A stretch of DNA of 64,000 bases from Lasiosphaeria ovina (GCA_033439765.1 JAULSN010000009.1:186001-250000), one strand, 5' to 3'. Numbered from the stretch's first letter, positions 8,980 through 19,200 are shown. Program-made: numbers and translations. Notes: a model not told the origin generated them from the letters alone.

Positions 8980-11437
8980 AGGTGCAGTCCCAGTGCCAGC
9001 CAGCTACCAGCAAAGATGGTGTGTGCAGCCCCTGTGCCAGCAAAAAGGGGGTGCAGTCCCAATGCCAGTAAAAATGGGACGCAGTCCAAGTGCCAGTCAG
9101 CTGCCAGCTACCACCACCAAAAAAATAAGGTGCAGTCCTCCTCCTCCTAGCGCCAGCAAAAAATAGGGTGCAGTCCCAATACCAGCAAAAAGGGGGTGCA
9201 GTCCCAATGCCAGCAAAAAGGGGGTGCAGTCCCAGCGCCAGCAAAAAGGGGATGCAGTCCCAATGCCGGCAAAAATGGGGTGCAGTCCAAGTGCCAGCCA
9301 GCTACCACCACCAAAAAAATAAGGTGTAGTCCTCCTCCTCCTAGCGCCAGCAAAAATAGGGTGCAGTCCCAATACCAGCAAAAAGGGGGTGCAGTCCCAA
9401 TGCCAGCAAAAAGGGGGTGCAGTCCCAGCGCCAGCAAAAAGGGGATGCAGTCCCAATGCCGGCAAAAATGGGGTGCAGTCCAAGTGCCAGCCAGCTACCA
9501 GCAAAAGTGGGGTGCAGTCCCAATGCCAGCAAAAAGGGGATGCAGTCCAAGTGCCAGCCAGCTGCCAGCTACCACCACCAAAAAATAAGGTGCAGTCCGT
9601 CCTCCTCCCAGCGCCAGCAAAAATAGGGTGCAGTCCCAGTGCCAGCCAGCTGCCAGCAAAAATGTCGTGTGCAGTCTTAGTGCTAGTAAATGTCGTGTGC
9701 AGTCTCAGTGCCAGCATACAAATGGGGTGCAGTCCCAGTGCCAGGAAAAATGGGGTGCAGTCCCAATGCCGGCATAAATGGGGTGCAGTCCCAATACCAG
9801 CAAAAATGGGGTGCAGTCCTAGTGCCAGCTAGCTACCAGCAAAAGTGGGGTGCAGTCCCAGTGCCGGCATAAATGGGGTGCAGCCCCAATACCAGCAAAA
9901 ATGGGGTGCAGTCCCAGTGCCAGCCAGCTACCAGCAAAAGTGGGGTGCAGTCCCAGTGCCAGCCAGCTACCAGCAAAAGTGGGGTGCAGTCCCAATGCCA
10001 GCAAAAATGGGGTGCAGTCCCAGTACCAGCCAGCTGCCAGCAAAAGTGGGGTGTAGTCCTAATGCCAGCAAAAATAGGGTGCAGTCTCAGTGCCAGCAAA
10101 AATGTCGTATGTAGTCTCAGCGCCAGCACAAATGGGGTACAGTCCCAGTGCCAGCCAGCTGCCAGCAAAAATATCGTATGCAGTCTTAGTGCCAGTACAA
10201 ATGGGGTGCAGTCCCAATGCCGGCAAAAATGGGGTGCAGTCCCAATGCCGGCATAAATGGGGTGCAGTCCCAATGCCGGCATAAATGGGGTGCAGCCCCA
10301 ATGCCGGCATAAATGGGGTGCAGCCCCAATACCAGCAAAAATGGGGTACAGTCCCAGTACCAGCCAGCTACCAGTAAAAGTGGGGTGCAGTCCCAGTACC
10401 AGCCAGCTACCAGCAAAAGTGGGGTGCAGTCCCAATGCCAGCAAAAATGGGGTGCAGTCCCAGTGCCAGCCAGCTGCCAGCAAAAATATCGTGTGCAGTC
10501 TTAGTGCCAGTACAAATGGGGTGCAGTCCCAGTGCCGGCATAAATGGGGTGCAGCCCCAATACCAGCAAAAATGGGGTGCAGCCCCAATACCAGCAAAAA
10601 TGGGGTGCAGTCCCAGTGCCAGCCAGCTGCCAGCAAAAATATCGTGTGCAGTCTCAGTGCCAGCAAAAATATCGTGTGCAGTCTCAGTGCCAGCATAAAT
10701 GGGGTGTAGTCCCAATGCCGGCAAAAATGGGGTGCAGTCCTAATACCGGCAAAAATGGGGTGCAGTCCTAATGCCGGCAAAAATGGGGTGCAGTCCCAAT
10801 GCCAGTAAAAATGGGGTGCAGTCCCAGTGCCAGCCAGCTACCAGCAAAAATATCGTATGCAGTCTCAGTACCAGCAAAAATATCGTGTGCAGTCTCAGCG
10901 CCAGCACAAATGGGGTGTAGTCCCAGTGCCAGCCAGCTGCCTGCAAAAATATCGTGTGCAGTCTCAGTGCTAGCACACAAATGGGGTGCAGTCCCAATGC
11001 CAGCAAAAATGGGGTGCAGTCCCAGTGCCAGCCAGCTGCCAGCAAAAATGTCGTGTGTAGTCTTAGTGCCAGCACACAAATGGGGTGCAGTCCCAGTGCC
11101 AGCCAGCTGCCAGCAAAAATGTCGTGTGCAGTCTCAGTGCCAGCAAAAGTGGGGTGTAGTCCCAATGCCGGCAAAAATGGGGTGCAGTCCCAATGCCAGC
11201 AAAAGTGGGGTGCAGTCCCAGTGCCAGCCAGCTGCCAGCAAAAATGGGGTGCAGTCCCAGTGCCAGCCAGCTGCCAGCAAAAATGGGGTGCAGTCCCAGT
11301 GCCAGCCAGCTGCCAGCAAAAATGTCGTGTGCAGTCTCAGTGCCAGCACAAATGGGGTGCAGTCCCAGTGCCAGCCAGCTGCCAGCAAAAATGTCGTGTG
11401 CAGTCGCAGTGCCAGCACACAAATGGGGTGCAGTCCG
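8980..11437 (+). repeat. Main minisatellite array, about 2.5 kb
   Basis: Dozens of head-to-tail units are present. The two commonest lengths are 28 bp (GGTGCAGTCCCAATGCC then AGCAAAAATGG) and 39 bp, which differ by one 11-bp CAGCTGCCAGC module. Three near-identical 39-bp units lie at about 11213-11329. Variants replace the GGGG link with TCGTGT. Because the 39-bp unit is 13 codons, the array gives long open frames on both strands (peptides such as GCSPSASQLPAKM), but the mixture with 28-bp units shifts frame repeatedly. I take it as non-coding. A block of the same family lies inverted at 58676-58950. Confidence 0.92.
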
Positions 11438-11783
11438 TGCCGGGCGGGCTCCCCACTGGAGACCAGTGGGCTTCTGAGCCTCGGCCCTGCAGCAGCCAAC
11501 AGCGTTTTTTTTTTGGCCGCCGCCGTACTTGCGGTCGCTGCAAGCCGCCGCTGAGGCTTGCGACGTGGGGGGCCTTTTTTTTTTGCCAAGGATTTCCGAC
11601 GGGTGTGGTGTCAATCGGTGCTCCACAGGTGCCTGTCGAAACCTGGAACTCTGTTTGATCTTGCAGATCTCCGACGGGCGTGGTCAATCGGTGCTCCACA
11701 GGTGCCTGTCGAAACCTGGAACTCTGTTTGTTCTTGCAGACATGGGCAGCCAATGGGCGGCGGGCGAGCTCCCCACTGGGCCA

Positions 11784-11905
11784 TTTTTTTTTGCCAAGGA
11801 TTGCCGACGGGTATGGTGCCGATCGGAGAATTTTTTCGACAGGCACTTGCAGAGCACACCGATCGACACCATACCCGTCCCGTCGGTAATCCTTGGCAAA
11901 AAAAA
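11784..11905. repeat. Long hairpin 1
   Basis: The left arm 11784-11826 (T tract, GCCAAGGATTGCCGACGG, ending CCGATCGG) pairs with 11859-11905. There is one 5-base length difference and two mismatches. The loop is about 32 bases. Confidence 0.8.
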
Positions 11906-12171
11906 GGGTCCAGTCCACTGGAGACCAGTGGGCTTCTGGCGAGCCTCGGCCCTGCAGCAGCCAACAGCGCTTTTTTTGGCCGCCGCCGTACTTGCGGTCG
12001 CTGCAAGCCGCCGCTGAGGCTTGCGACGTAGGGGGGCTTTTTTTTTTTGCCAAGGATTTCCGACGGGCGTGGTCAATCGGTGCTCCACAGGTGCCTGTCG
12101 AAACCTGGAATTCTGTTTGTTCTTGCAGACATGGGCAGCCGATGGGCGGCGGGCGAGCTCCCCACTGGACA

Positions 12172-12290
12172 TTTTTTTTTGCCAAGGATTGCCGACGGGT
12201 ATGGTGCCGATCGGAAAATTTTTTCGACAGGCACTTGCAGAGCACCGATCGACACCATAGCCGTCGCGTCGGAAATCCTTGGCAAAAAAA
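12172..12290. repeat. Long hairpin 2
   Basis: A second copy of the hairpin. The left arm 12172-12214 pairs with about 12245-12290 with a few mismatches. It differs from hairpin 1 by independent substitutions in the right arm (ATAGCCGTCGCG in place of ATACCCGTCCCG). Confidence 0.75.
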
Positions 12291-12775
12291 GGGTCCAGTC
12301 CCCCGCTGCACCATTCTCCCGCGGCTGCCGATCGCTGCAGGTGCCTGTGTCGGTATGTCTGCGAGAACGAACAGAGTTCTTTCGACAGGCACCCGCAGAG
12401 CACCGATCGACACCATAGCCGTCGCGTCGGAAATCCTTGGCAAAAAAAAGGTGCAGTCCCCCGCTGCACCATTCTCCCGCGGCGGCTGCCGATCGGTGCT
12501 CTGCAGGTGCCTGTGTCGGTATGTCTGCGAGAACAAACAGAGTTCTTTCGACAGGCAGCCGATGGGCGGCGGGCCCAACGGCATCTCGCAGATACGAGCC
12601 CAACGGCATCTCGCAGATACGAGGCCGAGGCGGGAAGCGGGAGGCGGGCCCCATGTCGAAAAATTTGCAGTCCTCTACGGAACAAACACACAGATGCAGA
12701 ACAGTCACACAGATCCAGATCAGCCACACAGATACAAAACATGGCTCCCCGCCGCCTCAGCTCTGGACGTGCGGA

Positions 12776-12926
12776 CCCAGGAGCTACCAACTCTCTCGAA
12801 AGTCTCTCTCGAAAGTCTCTTTCGCTCCTCTCTTTCGCTCGTCTCTTTCGCTCGTCTCTTTCGCTCGTCTCCCGCAAGCTTTGCCTTCGCCATTCTATTC
12901 TCGCGTTGCCATTTCGCACCCTCACA
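12776..12926 (+). promoter_or_regulatory. CT-rich leader shared by two paralogues
   Basis: The 150 bases before the ATG at 12927 carry tandem TCTTTCGCTCG motifs and end TTCGCACCCTC. The same leader precedes the paralogue at 17264 (about 17086-17263). Pyrimidine-rich leaders are common before fungal start codons, so this is likely core promoter or 5' UTR. The conservation shows that the duplication included the 5' flank. Confidence 0.55.
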
Positions 12927-14006
12927 ATGGCCGCCGCCTCCCCCCCCGAGCGTCGTCGTGTCCTTCTCGACGTTCTTGGCACGCTGCGTGAACAATCTGA
13001 TAACACCACCAAGGGATTTGTTGCGCTGGGTCGTAATTCTGATAACACCACCAAGGCAATTGATACGCTGCTTGGTCATTCTGAGCACTTTGCCGACGTT
13101 GGCGCTCTACAGAACCAGGACATCCTCGCTTCCATCCAGGATCTGCGTGACGACTTGGGCAAGCAGATCCAGGATCAGAGTCAGAAGATCCAGGGTCTGC
13201 GTGACGACTTGGGCAAGCAGGGCCAGGCTCTGCGTGACGGCTTGGGCAAGCAGGGCGAGCAGATCCAGGGTCTGCGTAACGACTTGGGCAAGCAGGGCGA
13301 GCAGATCCAGGGTCTGCGTAACGACTTGGGCAAGCAGGGCGAGCAGATCCAGGGTCTGCGTAACGACTTGGGCAAGCAGGGCGAGCAGATCCAGGGTCTG
13401 CGTAACGACTTGGGCAAGCAGGGCCAGGACTTGAACAAGCAGATCCAGGCTCTGCGTGAGCAGATCCAGGCTCTGCGTGACGACTTGGGCAAGCAGGGCG
13501 AGCAGATCCAGGGTCTGCGTAACGACTTGGGCAAGCAGGGCCAGGACTTGAACAAGCAGATCCAGGCTCTGCGTGACGGCTTGGGCAAGCAGATCCAGGA
13601 TCTGCGTGACGACTTGGGCCAGCTGCGCCAGCAGATCCAGGGTCTGCGTGACGACCAGCAGGCTCTACGTGACGACTTGACCCAGCGCTTTGACGCTCTC
13701 GAGCACCGCCAATCCAATTTCGAGATTGCTTTTGCAAATCGTTATAGGTATGGCGACAACGGCGGCAATATTCTCCAGCCACTCGTCGATATCCGGGATG
13801 GAGGCAATATTCCTAATTTCCCCCAAACGAACGCCCAGCTCTTTAGGGCAAATAGTATGTTATTTATTCTTCTCGAGTGGCGGTGCTAACTCTTATTAGC
13901 CGCTACTCTGAATCCCATCTTGCACGCCCTCGGCATCCAACTCCCCCGAAACACGCTCTTGGGCGACAAACGGGAGGCCATTGCGCGTAGGTGGTTTCTG
14001 AAATAG
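12927..14006 (+). CDS. Coiled-coil repeat protein, paralogue 1 (2 exons)
   Basis: Exons 12927-13854 and 13900-14006 encode 344 residues. The 45-bp intron has GTATGT, a GCTAAC branch site and TTAG. I chose the ATG at 12927 because the leader and start context are shared with the paralogue at 17264. The N-terminal 70 residues include VLLDVLGTLREQSDNTTKGF. The middle is a long coiled coil of 14-residue units (GLRNDLGKQGEQIQ), two heptads each, encoded by near-perfect 42-bp repeats. The C-terminus is compact: FEIAFANRY, LQPLVDIRDGGNIPNFPQ and LPRNTLL, ending RRWFLK. There is no signal peptide or membrane segment. I do not recognise the family. The role is unknown, perhaps oligomerisation through the coil. 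The near-identical repeats suggest recent unit expansion, and the splice structure shared with the paralogue argues that the gene is real. Confidence 0.75.
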
Positions 14007-14486
14007 GTCAAGCAGAACATGGTCCGCCCGTCGCCAGAGGGACTCACATGCTTGGACGAGAACGAGGAGGAAGTTGGGAAGAAGCAGCTCGGCGACTAGG
14101 ACGGCGGAGATTGAGGAGGATTATATCTTGGGGTAGATAGTAAAGACAGTAGACCTTGTAAGCGAGCCAGCCTGCCCGGGCGACCCGGCATGAGAGACCC
14201 CGGTTCCTGATCCTCACCTTACCGAGGTGACGGAATGGTGGGCCCGCAGGGCTCAAGGCCGTCAAGCTTGGGAGAAAAGAAGTCGTACTGAAGAGGAGAA
14301 TAATGCCTTCCGTTCCGGGGATGAAGATGAAAAGTGACCATGTGGAGGACGACGACGGCCCGGACTTTGTTTACTAGGTTGCTAGATTAGATTGATAGAC
14401 TCAACACCAAGGAATTGCATCACCATGTCAACAAATGCATGCACCATGCCAGTATGCTGGATTCAATGGACCATTCAGGCAACTGG
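14007..14486. other. 3' flank of paralogue 1 and spacer
   Basis: The first 90 bases match the 3' flank of the second paralogue (18144-18235; CATGGTCCGCCCGTCGCC), apart from about 36 extra bases here. The rest holds no recognisable gene. Confidence 0.5.
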
Positions 14487-14760
14487 GCGCGTGCCATAAT
14501 ATTTGGCTAATTTACGTGCGCAAATCCGGGCCTCGGAGTTGCCATTTGCAAGTTGCCTGTATTTCGAGGCTGGCTCAGCAACGAGGAAATGGTCAAAATG
14601 GAAAACACCACGGTAAACGTGTTTTCAGGGCGGGCTTTTGAAGGTTTTGACGGCTTCAACGCCGTTGACCCGGGCCGCCGGGCTGCATGGCAGGCGCATG
14701 GGCGGTTGGATCGTATTTCGGGATTTTACCGCCGGCCTAAATTAGGCTCTGAGCATCTCA
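14487..14760 (-). repeat. Inverted copy of the MULE-associated repeat
   Basis: The reverse complement of this stretch aligns with about 4234-4515 upstream of the first MULE relic. Shared phrases include TAATTTACGT, GGTCAAAATGGAAAA and GTAAACG. Here the sequence is the more GC-rich version; the copy at 4.2-4.5 kb has more A and T, as RIP would produce. Confidence 0.6.
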
Positions 14761-14821
14761 GTTGCCAGCAGTTGCCACAGGTAGGTGCGACGAAAAAGTA
14801 GGTGGGTGCGTACATCAAAGC

Positions 14822-14950
14822 TCTTGTTTTATATCTATATGGTTGTTTTGTATCTGTTAGTTATTTTGTATTTGTATAATTGTTTTGTATCTATATGGTT
14901 GTTTTGTATCTGTTAGTTGTTTTGTATTTGTATAATTGTTTTGTATCTAT
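14822..14950 (+). repeat. 56-bp minisatellite, left part
   Basis: Units of TTGTTTTGTATCTATATGG, then TTGTTTTGTATCTGTTAG and TTGTTTTGTATTTGTATAA repeat with a period of about 56 bp. The array is cut by the pogo element and resumes at 16815. Confidence 0.9.
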
Positions 14951-14951
14951 A

Positions 14952-15001
14952 ACGTGCGTGATAAGCGAGTGCACCAGATAAGCGAGTGCACCACTTTCCA
15001 C
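14952..15001 (+). repeat. Left terminal inverted repeat of pogo element
   Basis: This repeat is identical over 50 bases to the reverse complement of 16763-16812. Two internal direct copies of a 17-base motif are candidate transposase binding sites. Confidence 0.95.
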
Positions 15002-15049
15002 GCGACGCACCACCTCCACCTTCAATCCTCAATTATTCCACAACCCAAC

Positions 15050-16723
15050 ATGTCTTCCACTTCAAAAGAGGCACAGATAATTTTAGCCCTTAAAGCTATC
15101 CAACGCGATAAAAACCTCACCCTGCGAGCTGCAGGCAAGATCTACGATGTTCACCATATAACACTTATGCGACGACGCGACGGTAAACCTTCACGACGCG
15201 ATATTCCAGCCAATTCACGCAAACTTACCGATTTGGAAGAGAAAACGATTGTTCAGTACATAATTGAACTATGTGCACGCGCATTCCACCCCCGGCTTTC
15301 TTACGTAGAAGATATGGCCAATCGATTGCTCCGCGAACGCGACGCGCCCCCTGTTGGAGTACGATGGGCTCACAACTTCGTCAAGCGCCAACCAGACCTT
15401 CGGACGCGTTTTACGCATAAATACGACTACCAGAGGGCTAAATACGAAGATCCAACGATTATTCGCGAGTGGTTTGCCCTTGTATATAACGTTAAGGTCA
15501 AATACGGTATCCTTAACGACGATATTTATAATTTCGACGAGACCGGCTTTATGATGGGCATTATTATCGCCACTATGGTAGTTACTACCTCAGAGGGGCG
15601 TAGCAGGGCTAAACAGGCCCAGCCTGGCAATCGAGAGTGGGCTATAGTTATCCAAGGAGTAAATGCTCTAGGCTGGGCCATCCCACCATTTATCATCTTG
15701 GTTGGGTAATATCACCTTACTAACTAGTATGAAGAATATAACCTCCCGGCCGACTAGCGTATCGTAATAACCGATAATAGCTAGACTACGAATGAGAAAG
15801 GTATAGATTGGATTCGTCACTTCGATTTCCATATAGTATCTCGTACAAAGGGTACACACCGGTTATTAATCCTTAATAGCCACGAAAGCCACCACTCTGA
15901 AGAATTCGACAACTATTATAAAGAGTATAACATTATTGCACTTTATATACCTCTATACTCTTCATATATACTCCAGCCTTTAGATGTTGGTTGTTTTGGG
16001 CCTTTGAAGAAGGCGTATAGCCGCCAAATTGAGTAGTTTATACAGATGAATATTATATATATTAGTAAGTTGGAGTTTCTTTATGCATTTAGAGAGGCGT
16101 TTTTTACTTCGATTATAGAAAAGAATATCCAGGGGGGTTTTACCGGAGCTGGCCTTGTGCCGTACGACCTAGAGAGGGTGATATCTAAGCTGGATGTGCG
16201 TATTCGGACCCTAATACCCCCAGCCTCAAGCCCAACCACAGCACTACCTTGGGCCTCCCAAACGCCATATAACCCTCGAGAGGCTACCTCATAATTAGCA
16301 TTTATCAAAACTCGAATTTCCAACTATTAGGGCAGCTCTCCAACCCCGATGCTAACTGCTGTAGATCGATTAGCCAAAGGTATAATGGCTGTAATGCACG
16401 AGGTGGCTCTTCTACGTACGGAGGTCTCAGTATTACGAAAGGCCAATGAGGGGCTTAGTAAGCGACGGAGAGCCAAAAAAACACGTGTGCGGCTTGGAGG
16501 GTCACTTACTGTATAAGAGGCATAGGATTTACTGGACCAGAAGGCTGTGGGTGAGCAGTTAGCTCAGGAAACACGACAAAATGGTGGTAGTGCAGGGGGG
16601 TCTCGTACGAAGATTCGATGCTGTGGCGTGTGCGGCAAGCCTGGCCATAATGCTCGTACGTGTAAGGAGGCTGTAGAATCGTCTGATTCATCTGTTTCTG
16701 ATTCAGTTATTGTAATTTCTTAG
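15050..16723 (+). pseudogene. pogo/Fot1 transposase with nine nonsense codons
   Basis: One continuous frame of 557 codons carries nine TAA/TAG codons and no frameshift. Order: an N-terminal helix-turn-helix of CENP-B/psq type (ILALKAIQRDKNLTLRAAGK), a second DNA-binding helix block (VGVRWAHNFVKRQPDLRTRF), then the DDE catalytic core with the first Asp in YNFDETGF. The second catalytic position reads LLILNSHESHH where active relatives have Asp-Gly-His, so Asp has become Asn. Later blocks are LQPLDVGCFGPLKKAY and GFTGAGLVPYD. The C-terminus carries a CCHC zinc knuckle (CGVCGKPGHNARTC). The second pogo relic at 43.4 kb retains Gln at three of the nine positions (after ILVG, in SLTV-EA and in EA-DLL), showing CAA/CAG to TAA/TAG change. 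All changes fit RIP. Confidence 0.95.
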
Positions 16724-16762
16724 TGTGGTTGTGTTGTAATTGAGAATAGATGTAGTCGGGTG

Positions 16763-16812
16763 GTGGAAAGTGGTGCACTCGCTTATCTGGTGCACTCGCT
16801 TATCACGCACGT
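16763..16812 (-). repeat. Right terminal inverted repeat of pogo element
   Basis: Exact reverse complement of 14952-15001, followed by the TA target duplication at 16813-16814. Confidence 0.95.
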
Positions 16813-16814
16813 TA

Positions 16815-17012
16815 TGGTTGTTTTGTATCTGTTAGTTGTTTTGTATTTGTATAATTGTTTTGTATCTATATGGTTGTTTTGTATCTGTTAGTTGTTTTGT
16901 ATTTGTATAATTGTTTTGTATCTATATGGTTGTTTTGTATCTGTTAGTTGTTTTGTATTTGTATAATTGTTTTGTATCTATATGGTTGTTTTGTATCTGT
17001 GTAGTTGTTCCG
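16815..17012 (+). repeat. 56-bp minisatellite, right part
   Basis: This continues the array interrupted by the pogo element, with three to four more units, and ends shortly before the leader of the second coiled-coil paralogue. Confidence 0.9.
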
Positions 17013-17263
17013 TACAGGACTATAATTTTTCGATTCGGGCCCTATGTTAGGCCCATCTTAAGGACCCCGCAGGAACGGCCCAGGAGCTACCAACTCGATT
17101 GGAAGTCTCTTTCGCTCGTCTCCCCCAAGCTTTTACCTTTGCTATTCTCTTCTTTCGCTCGTCTCCCGCAAGCTTTTACCTTTGCCATTCTCTTCTTTCG
17201 CTCGTCTCCCGCAAGCTTTACCTTCGCCATTCTTTTCTCGCGTTACCATTTCGCACCCTCGTA

Positions 17264-18143
17264 ATGGACCCCCTCCCCGAGCCTGATATTATCGCCGACG
17301 TACTTAATACGCCGCGTATTACCAACGTTAGCGCTCCGCAAAACCAGTGCAACATCCTCGCTGCCCTCCAGGCTCTGCGTGACGACTTGGGCCAGCAGAT
17401 CCAGGCTCTGGGTCAGCAGATCCAGGCTCGGGGTCAGCAGATCCAGGCTCTGCGTGACGACTTGGGCCAGCAGATCCAGGCTCCGCGTAACGACCAGCAG
17501 GCTCTGCCTGACGACTTGGGCCAGCAGATCCAGGCTCTGCGTGACGACTTGGGCCAGCAGATCCAGGCTCTGCGTAACGACCAGCAGGCTCTGCCTGACG
17601 ACTTGGGCCGGCAGGTCCAGGCTCTACGTGACGACCAGCAGGCTCTGCGTGACGACTTGATGCAGCAGATCCAGGCTCTGCGTGACGACTTGGGCCAGCT
17701 GGGCCAGGCTCTGCGTGACGACCAGCAGGCCCGGCAGATCCGGGCTCCACGTAACGACCAGCAGGCCCAGGCTCTGCGTGACGACCAGCAGGCTCTGCGT
17801 GACGACTTGACCCAGCGCTTTCACGCTCTCAAGTACCGCCACTCCAATTTCGAGATTGCTTTTGCCAATAGAAACAAGTTTCGCGACTACGGCGGCACTA
17901 CCCTCCAGCCACTCGTCGACATCCGGAATGGACGCAACATTCCTGGTTTCCCCCGAACGCACGCCCAGCTCTATAGGACAAAAAGTATGTTATTTATTCT
18001 TGTGGAGTAGCTGGCGGCAGTACTGACTCTTATTAGAAGCTATTGTGGATACCATCTTGCGCGCCCTCGGCGTCCAACTCCCCCGAAACACGCTCTTGAA
18101 GGCCAAACGGGAGGCCGTTGCGCGTAGGTGGTTTCTGAAATAG
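17264..18143 (+). CDS. Coiled-coil repeat protein, paralogue 2 (2 exons)
   Basis: Exons 17264-17984 and 18037-18143 encode 275 residues. The 52-bp intron has GTATGT, a TACTGAC branch site and TTAG, at the same place and phase as in paralogue 1. The N-terminus differs (MDPLPEPDIIADVLNTP). The central coil is built from 11-residue (ALRDDLGQQIQ) and 7-residue (ALRDDQQ) units in place of the 14-residue units of paralogue 1. Hendecads mixed with heptads would change coil supertwist. The C-terminus is well conserved: FEIAFANRNKF, LQPLVDIRNGRNIPGFP and LPRNTLLKAKREAVARRWFLK. Leader, intron and 3' flank are shared with 12.9-14.1 kb, so a segment of at least 1.2 kb was duplicated. Function unknown. 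No frame damage is seen. Confidence 0.75.
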
Positions 18144-18329
18144 GCCAGGCAGGACATGGTCCGCCCGTCGCCAGAGGGACTCACGTGCTTGGACGAGAAC
18201 GGCGGAGATTGAGGAGGATTATATCTCGGGGGGTAGGTGGTAAAGATGGACCCTGTGGAATTTTTAGATTCGTACATGCTAGGTTCTGGGCGTATATTTT
18301 CGGGTTCTGTGGCCAGATGTCTACCTTGA

Positions 18330-18550
18330 ACCCGACGTGCCCCCCTTTGAAGAGTGCCCCGATTTGTCCTTGGGTGATCTGATGGGAATTGTCCTGACTT
18401 TGACAAGCACGCAAGAAATCGCGGAGCACTTGGTTATTGAGTTTGGCCGTTTCCTCGGTGCAGTTTTGTACGTGGATGCCGAGCTGCTCGATAAAAAGGC
18501 CGAGATGGAGGCCAGGGACCTCAGGTCCTCCACGAAGGGCCGGGCCGGGC
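18330..18550. repeat. Duplicated gene fragment, copy 1
   Basis: The run TTTGACAAGCACGCAAGAAA through GATAAAAAGGCCGAGATGG recurs at 25737-25850 with a 14-base deletion. The last 35 bases (GCCAGGGACCTCAGGTCCTC then GAAGGGCCGG) recur at 23996-24031, over the 3' end of the SANT/Myb-like gene. This suggests that 18.3-18.8 kb holds the 3' part of a decayed paralogue of that gene, read leftwards. No intact frame remains. Confidence 0.55.
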
Positions 18551-18924
18551 GGGCCGGGCGCAGACCGGGGACGAGACAGCTCTGGCGGTGTCGGTCTCAC
18601 AATCCGCGCACCACGGACGGCTCCGGGGTAAGAGCAATGCCGTCTTCGGCCCTCACAGCCACCAACACCAAGCAGGAGGGAGCGAGCCAGGCCGCGGCGG
18701 AATATTCCGCCGCTCAGCGTGCCGTCCAGGCCCTGGAGAGCAACTACCGCCCAACGTGCTGCTATCTCCGCCTCCATCAAACACATGGTCGACTCGGGCT
18801 CCCCAGCCCAACTCCGGCGAGTCGTAGTCGGCGCTCACGTAGGCTGTCTTGGCCGGCGGTAGTCCCCTTCGGCTTCGAAACGCGCCTCGAAAGCCTCCAA
18901 CTCTTGGCTTTCTCTTCTTGGTTC

Positions 18925-19200
18925 TGACTGGAGACACGATTCTCACTTCTGAATCGTCCTCCCCGGTCTGCGCCCGGCCCTTCACGGCCGGCCGCCTTGA
19001 CGTATTGACCTCGTGACTTGATACCCCCACGCTTTTGGTAGCGGCAACGGTCTGGGCAGCCTGCCTGTGTTCACGGACAAGCGGCACAACCCACCCAGCA
19101 GCGGCACTACCCAGCAGCAGCGCGCCCGGGCAACCTGCACAGGTCGGCGTGAAAAGGCGAACCCATTTCGGAGCTCCCGCAGCAGAAAGGTGCCTTTGGC
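18925..19200. repeat. Duplicated coding-like fragment, copy 1
   Basis: Bases 18925-19190 match 22985-23115. Part (CCCCGGTCTGCGCCCGGCCC) also matches 21688-21707. On the minus strand both main copies give SEVRIVSPV-TKKRKPRV and FTP-CAGCP, so they derive from one protein-coding ancestor of unknown identity. Frames are broken in all copies. Confidence 0.6.

Larger units (their letters stand above)
11446..12580. repeat. Block of duplicated foldback sequences
   Basis: A unit running from CTCCCCACTGGAGACC through GCAGCAGCCAACAGCG, a T tract, GCCAAGGATT-CCGACGGG and GGTGCTCCACAGGTGCC is present about twice (from 11446 and from 11915). Shorter pieces repeat again at 12297-12445 and 12450-12560. Reverse complements of the same phrases (CCTTGGCAAAAAA, CGACAGGCAC) lie between them, so the block can form several long hairpins. 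The phrase GTGCAGTCC links it to the neighbouring minisatellite. Open frames run through it on both strands, as expected of a GC-rich repeat, and none resembles a known protein. Confidence 0.8.
14952..16812 (+). mobile_element. Complete pogo/Fot1-type element, 1861 bp
   Basis: Perfect 50-bp terminal inverted repeats (14952-15001 and 16763-16812) begin ACGTGCGTGATAAGCGAG. Each contains two copies of GATAAGCGAGTGCACCA. The element is flanked by a TA duplication (14950-14951 and 16813-16814). Removing the element and one TA rejoins the 56-bp minisatellite unit exactly (TATCTA-TA-TGGTTG), which proves insertion at TA. This is the rule for the Tc1/mariner/pogo superfamily. The single transposase frame is broken by nonsense codons, so this copy is not autonomous. 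Its ends look intact and could still be used in trans. Confidence 0.95.

Noticed and set aside
7917..11437. CRISPR-like regular repeat array
   Set aside because: Units are contiguous variants with no unique spacers, no cas genes are present, and the sequence is eukaryotic.
7982..11658. Long open frames on both strands in the minisatellite (GCSPSASQLPAKM-type repeats)
   Set aside because: They arise from a stop-free repeat unit whose 39-bp form is a multiple of three. Frames shift wherever a 28-bp unit intervenes, and there is no conserved start or splice context.
11684..13782. Open frames of 280-510 codons across the foldback block and the coiled-coil gene on other frames or strands
   Set aside because: They are shadows of GC-rich repeats and of the 42-bp coding repeats. 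Only the frame starting at 12927 has conserved ends, a paralogue and an intron.
4028..14810. A proven 10-kb Pack-MULE
   Set aside because: Only the inner part of the left repeat matches the inverted right copy, no target duplication was found, and the interval contains sequences better explained by other elements. Kept as a hypothesis only.
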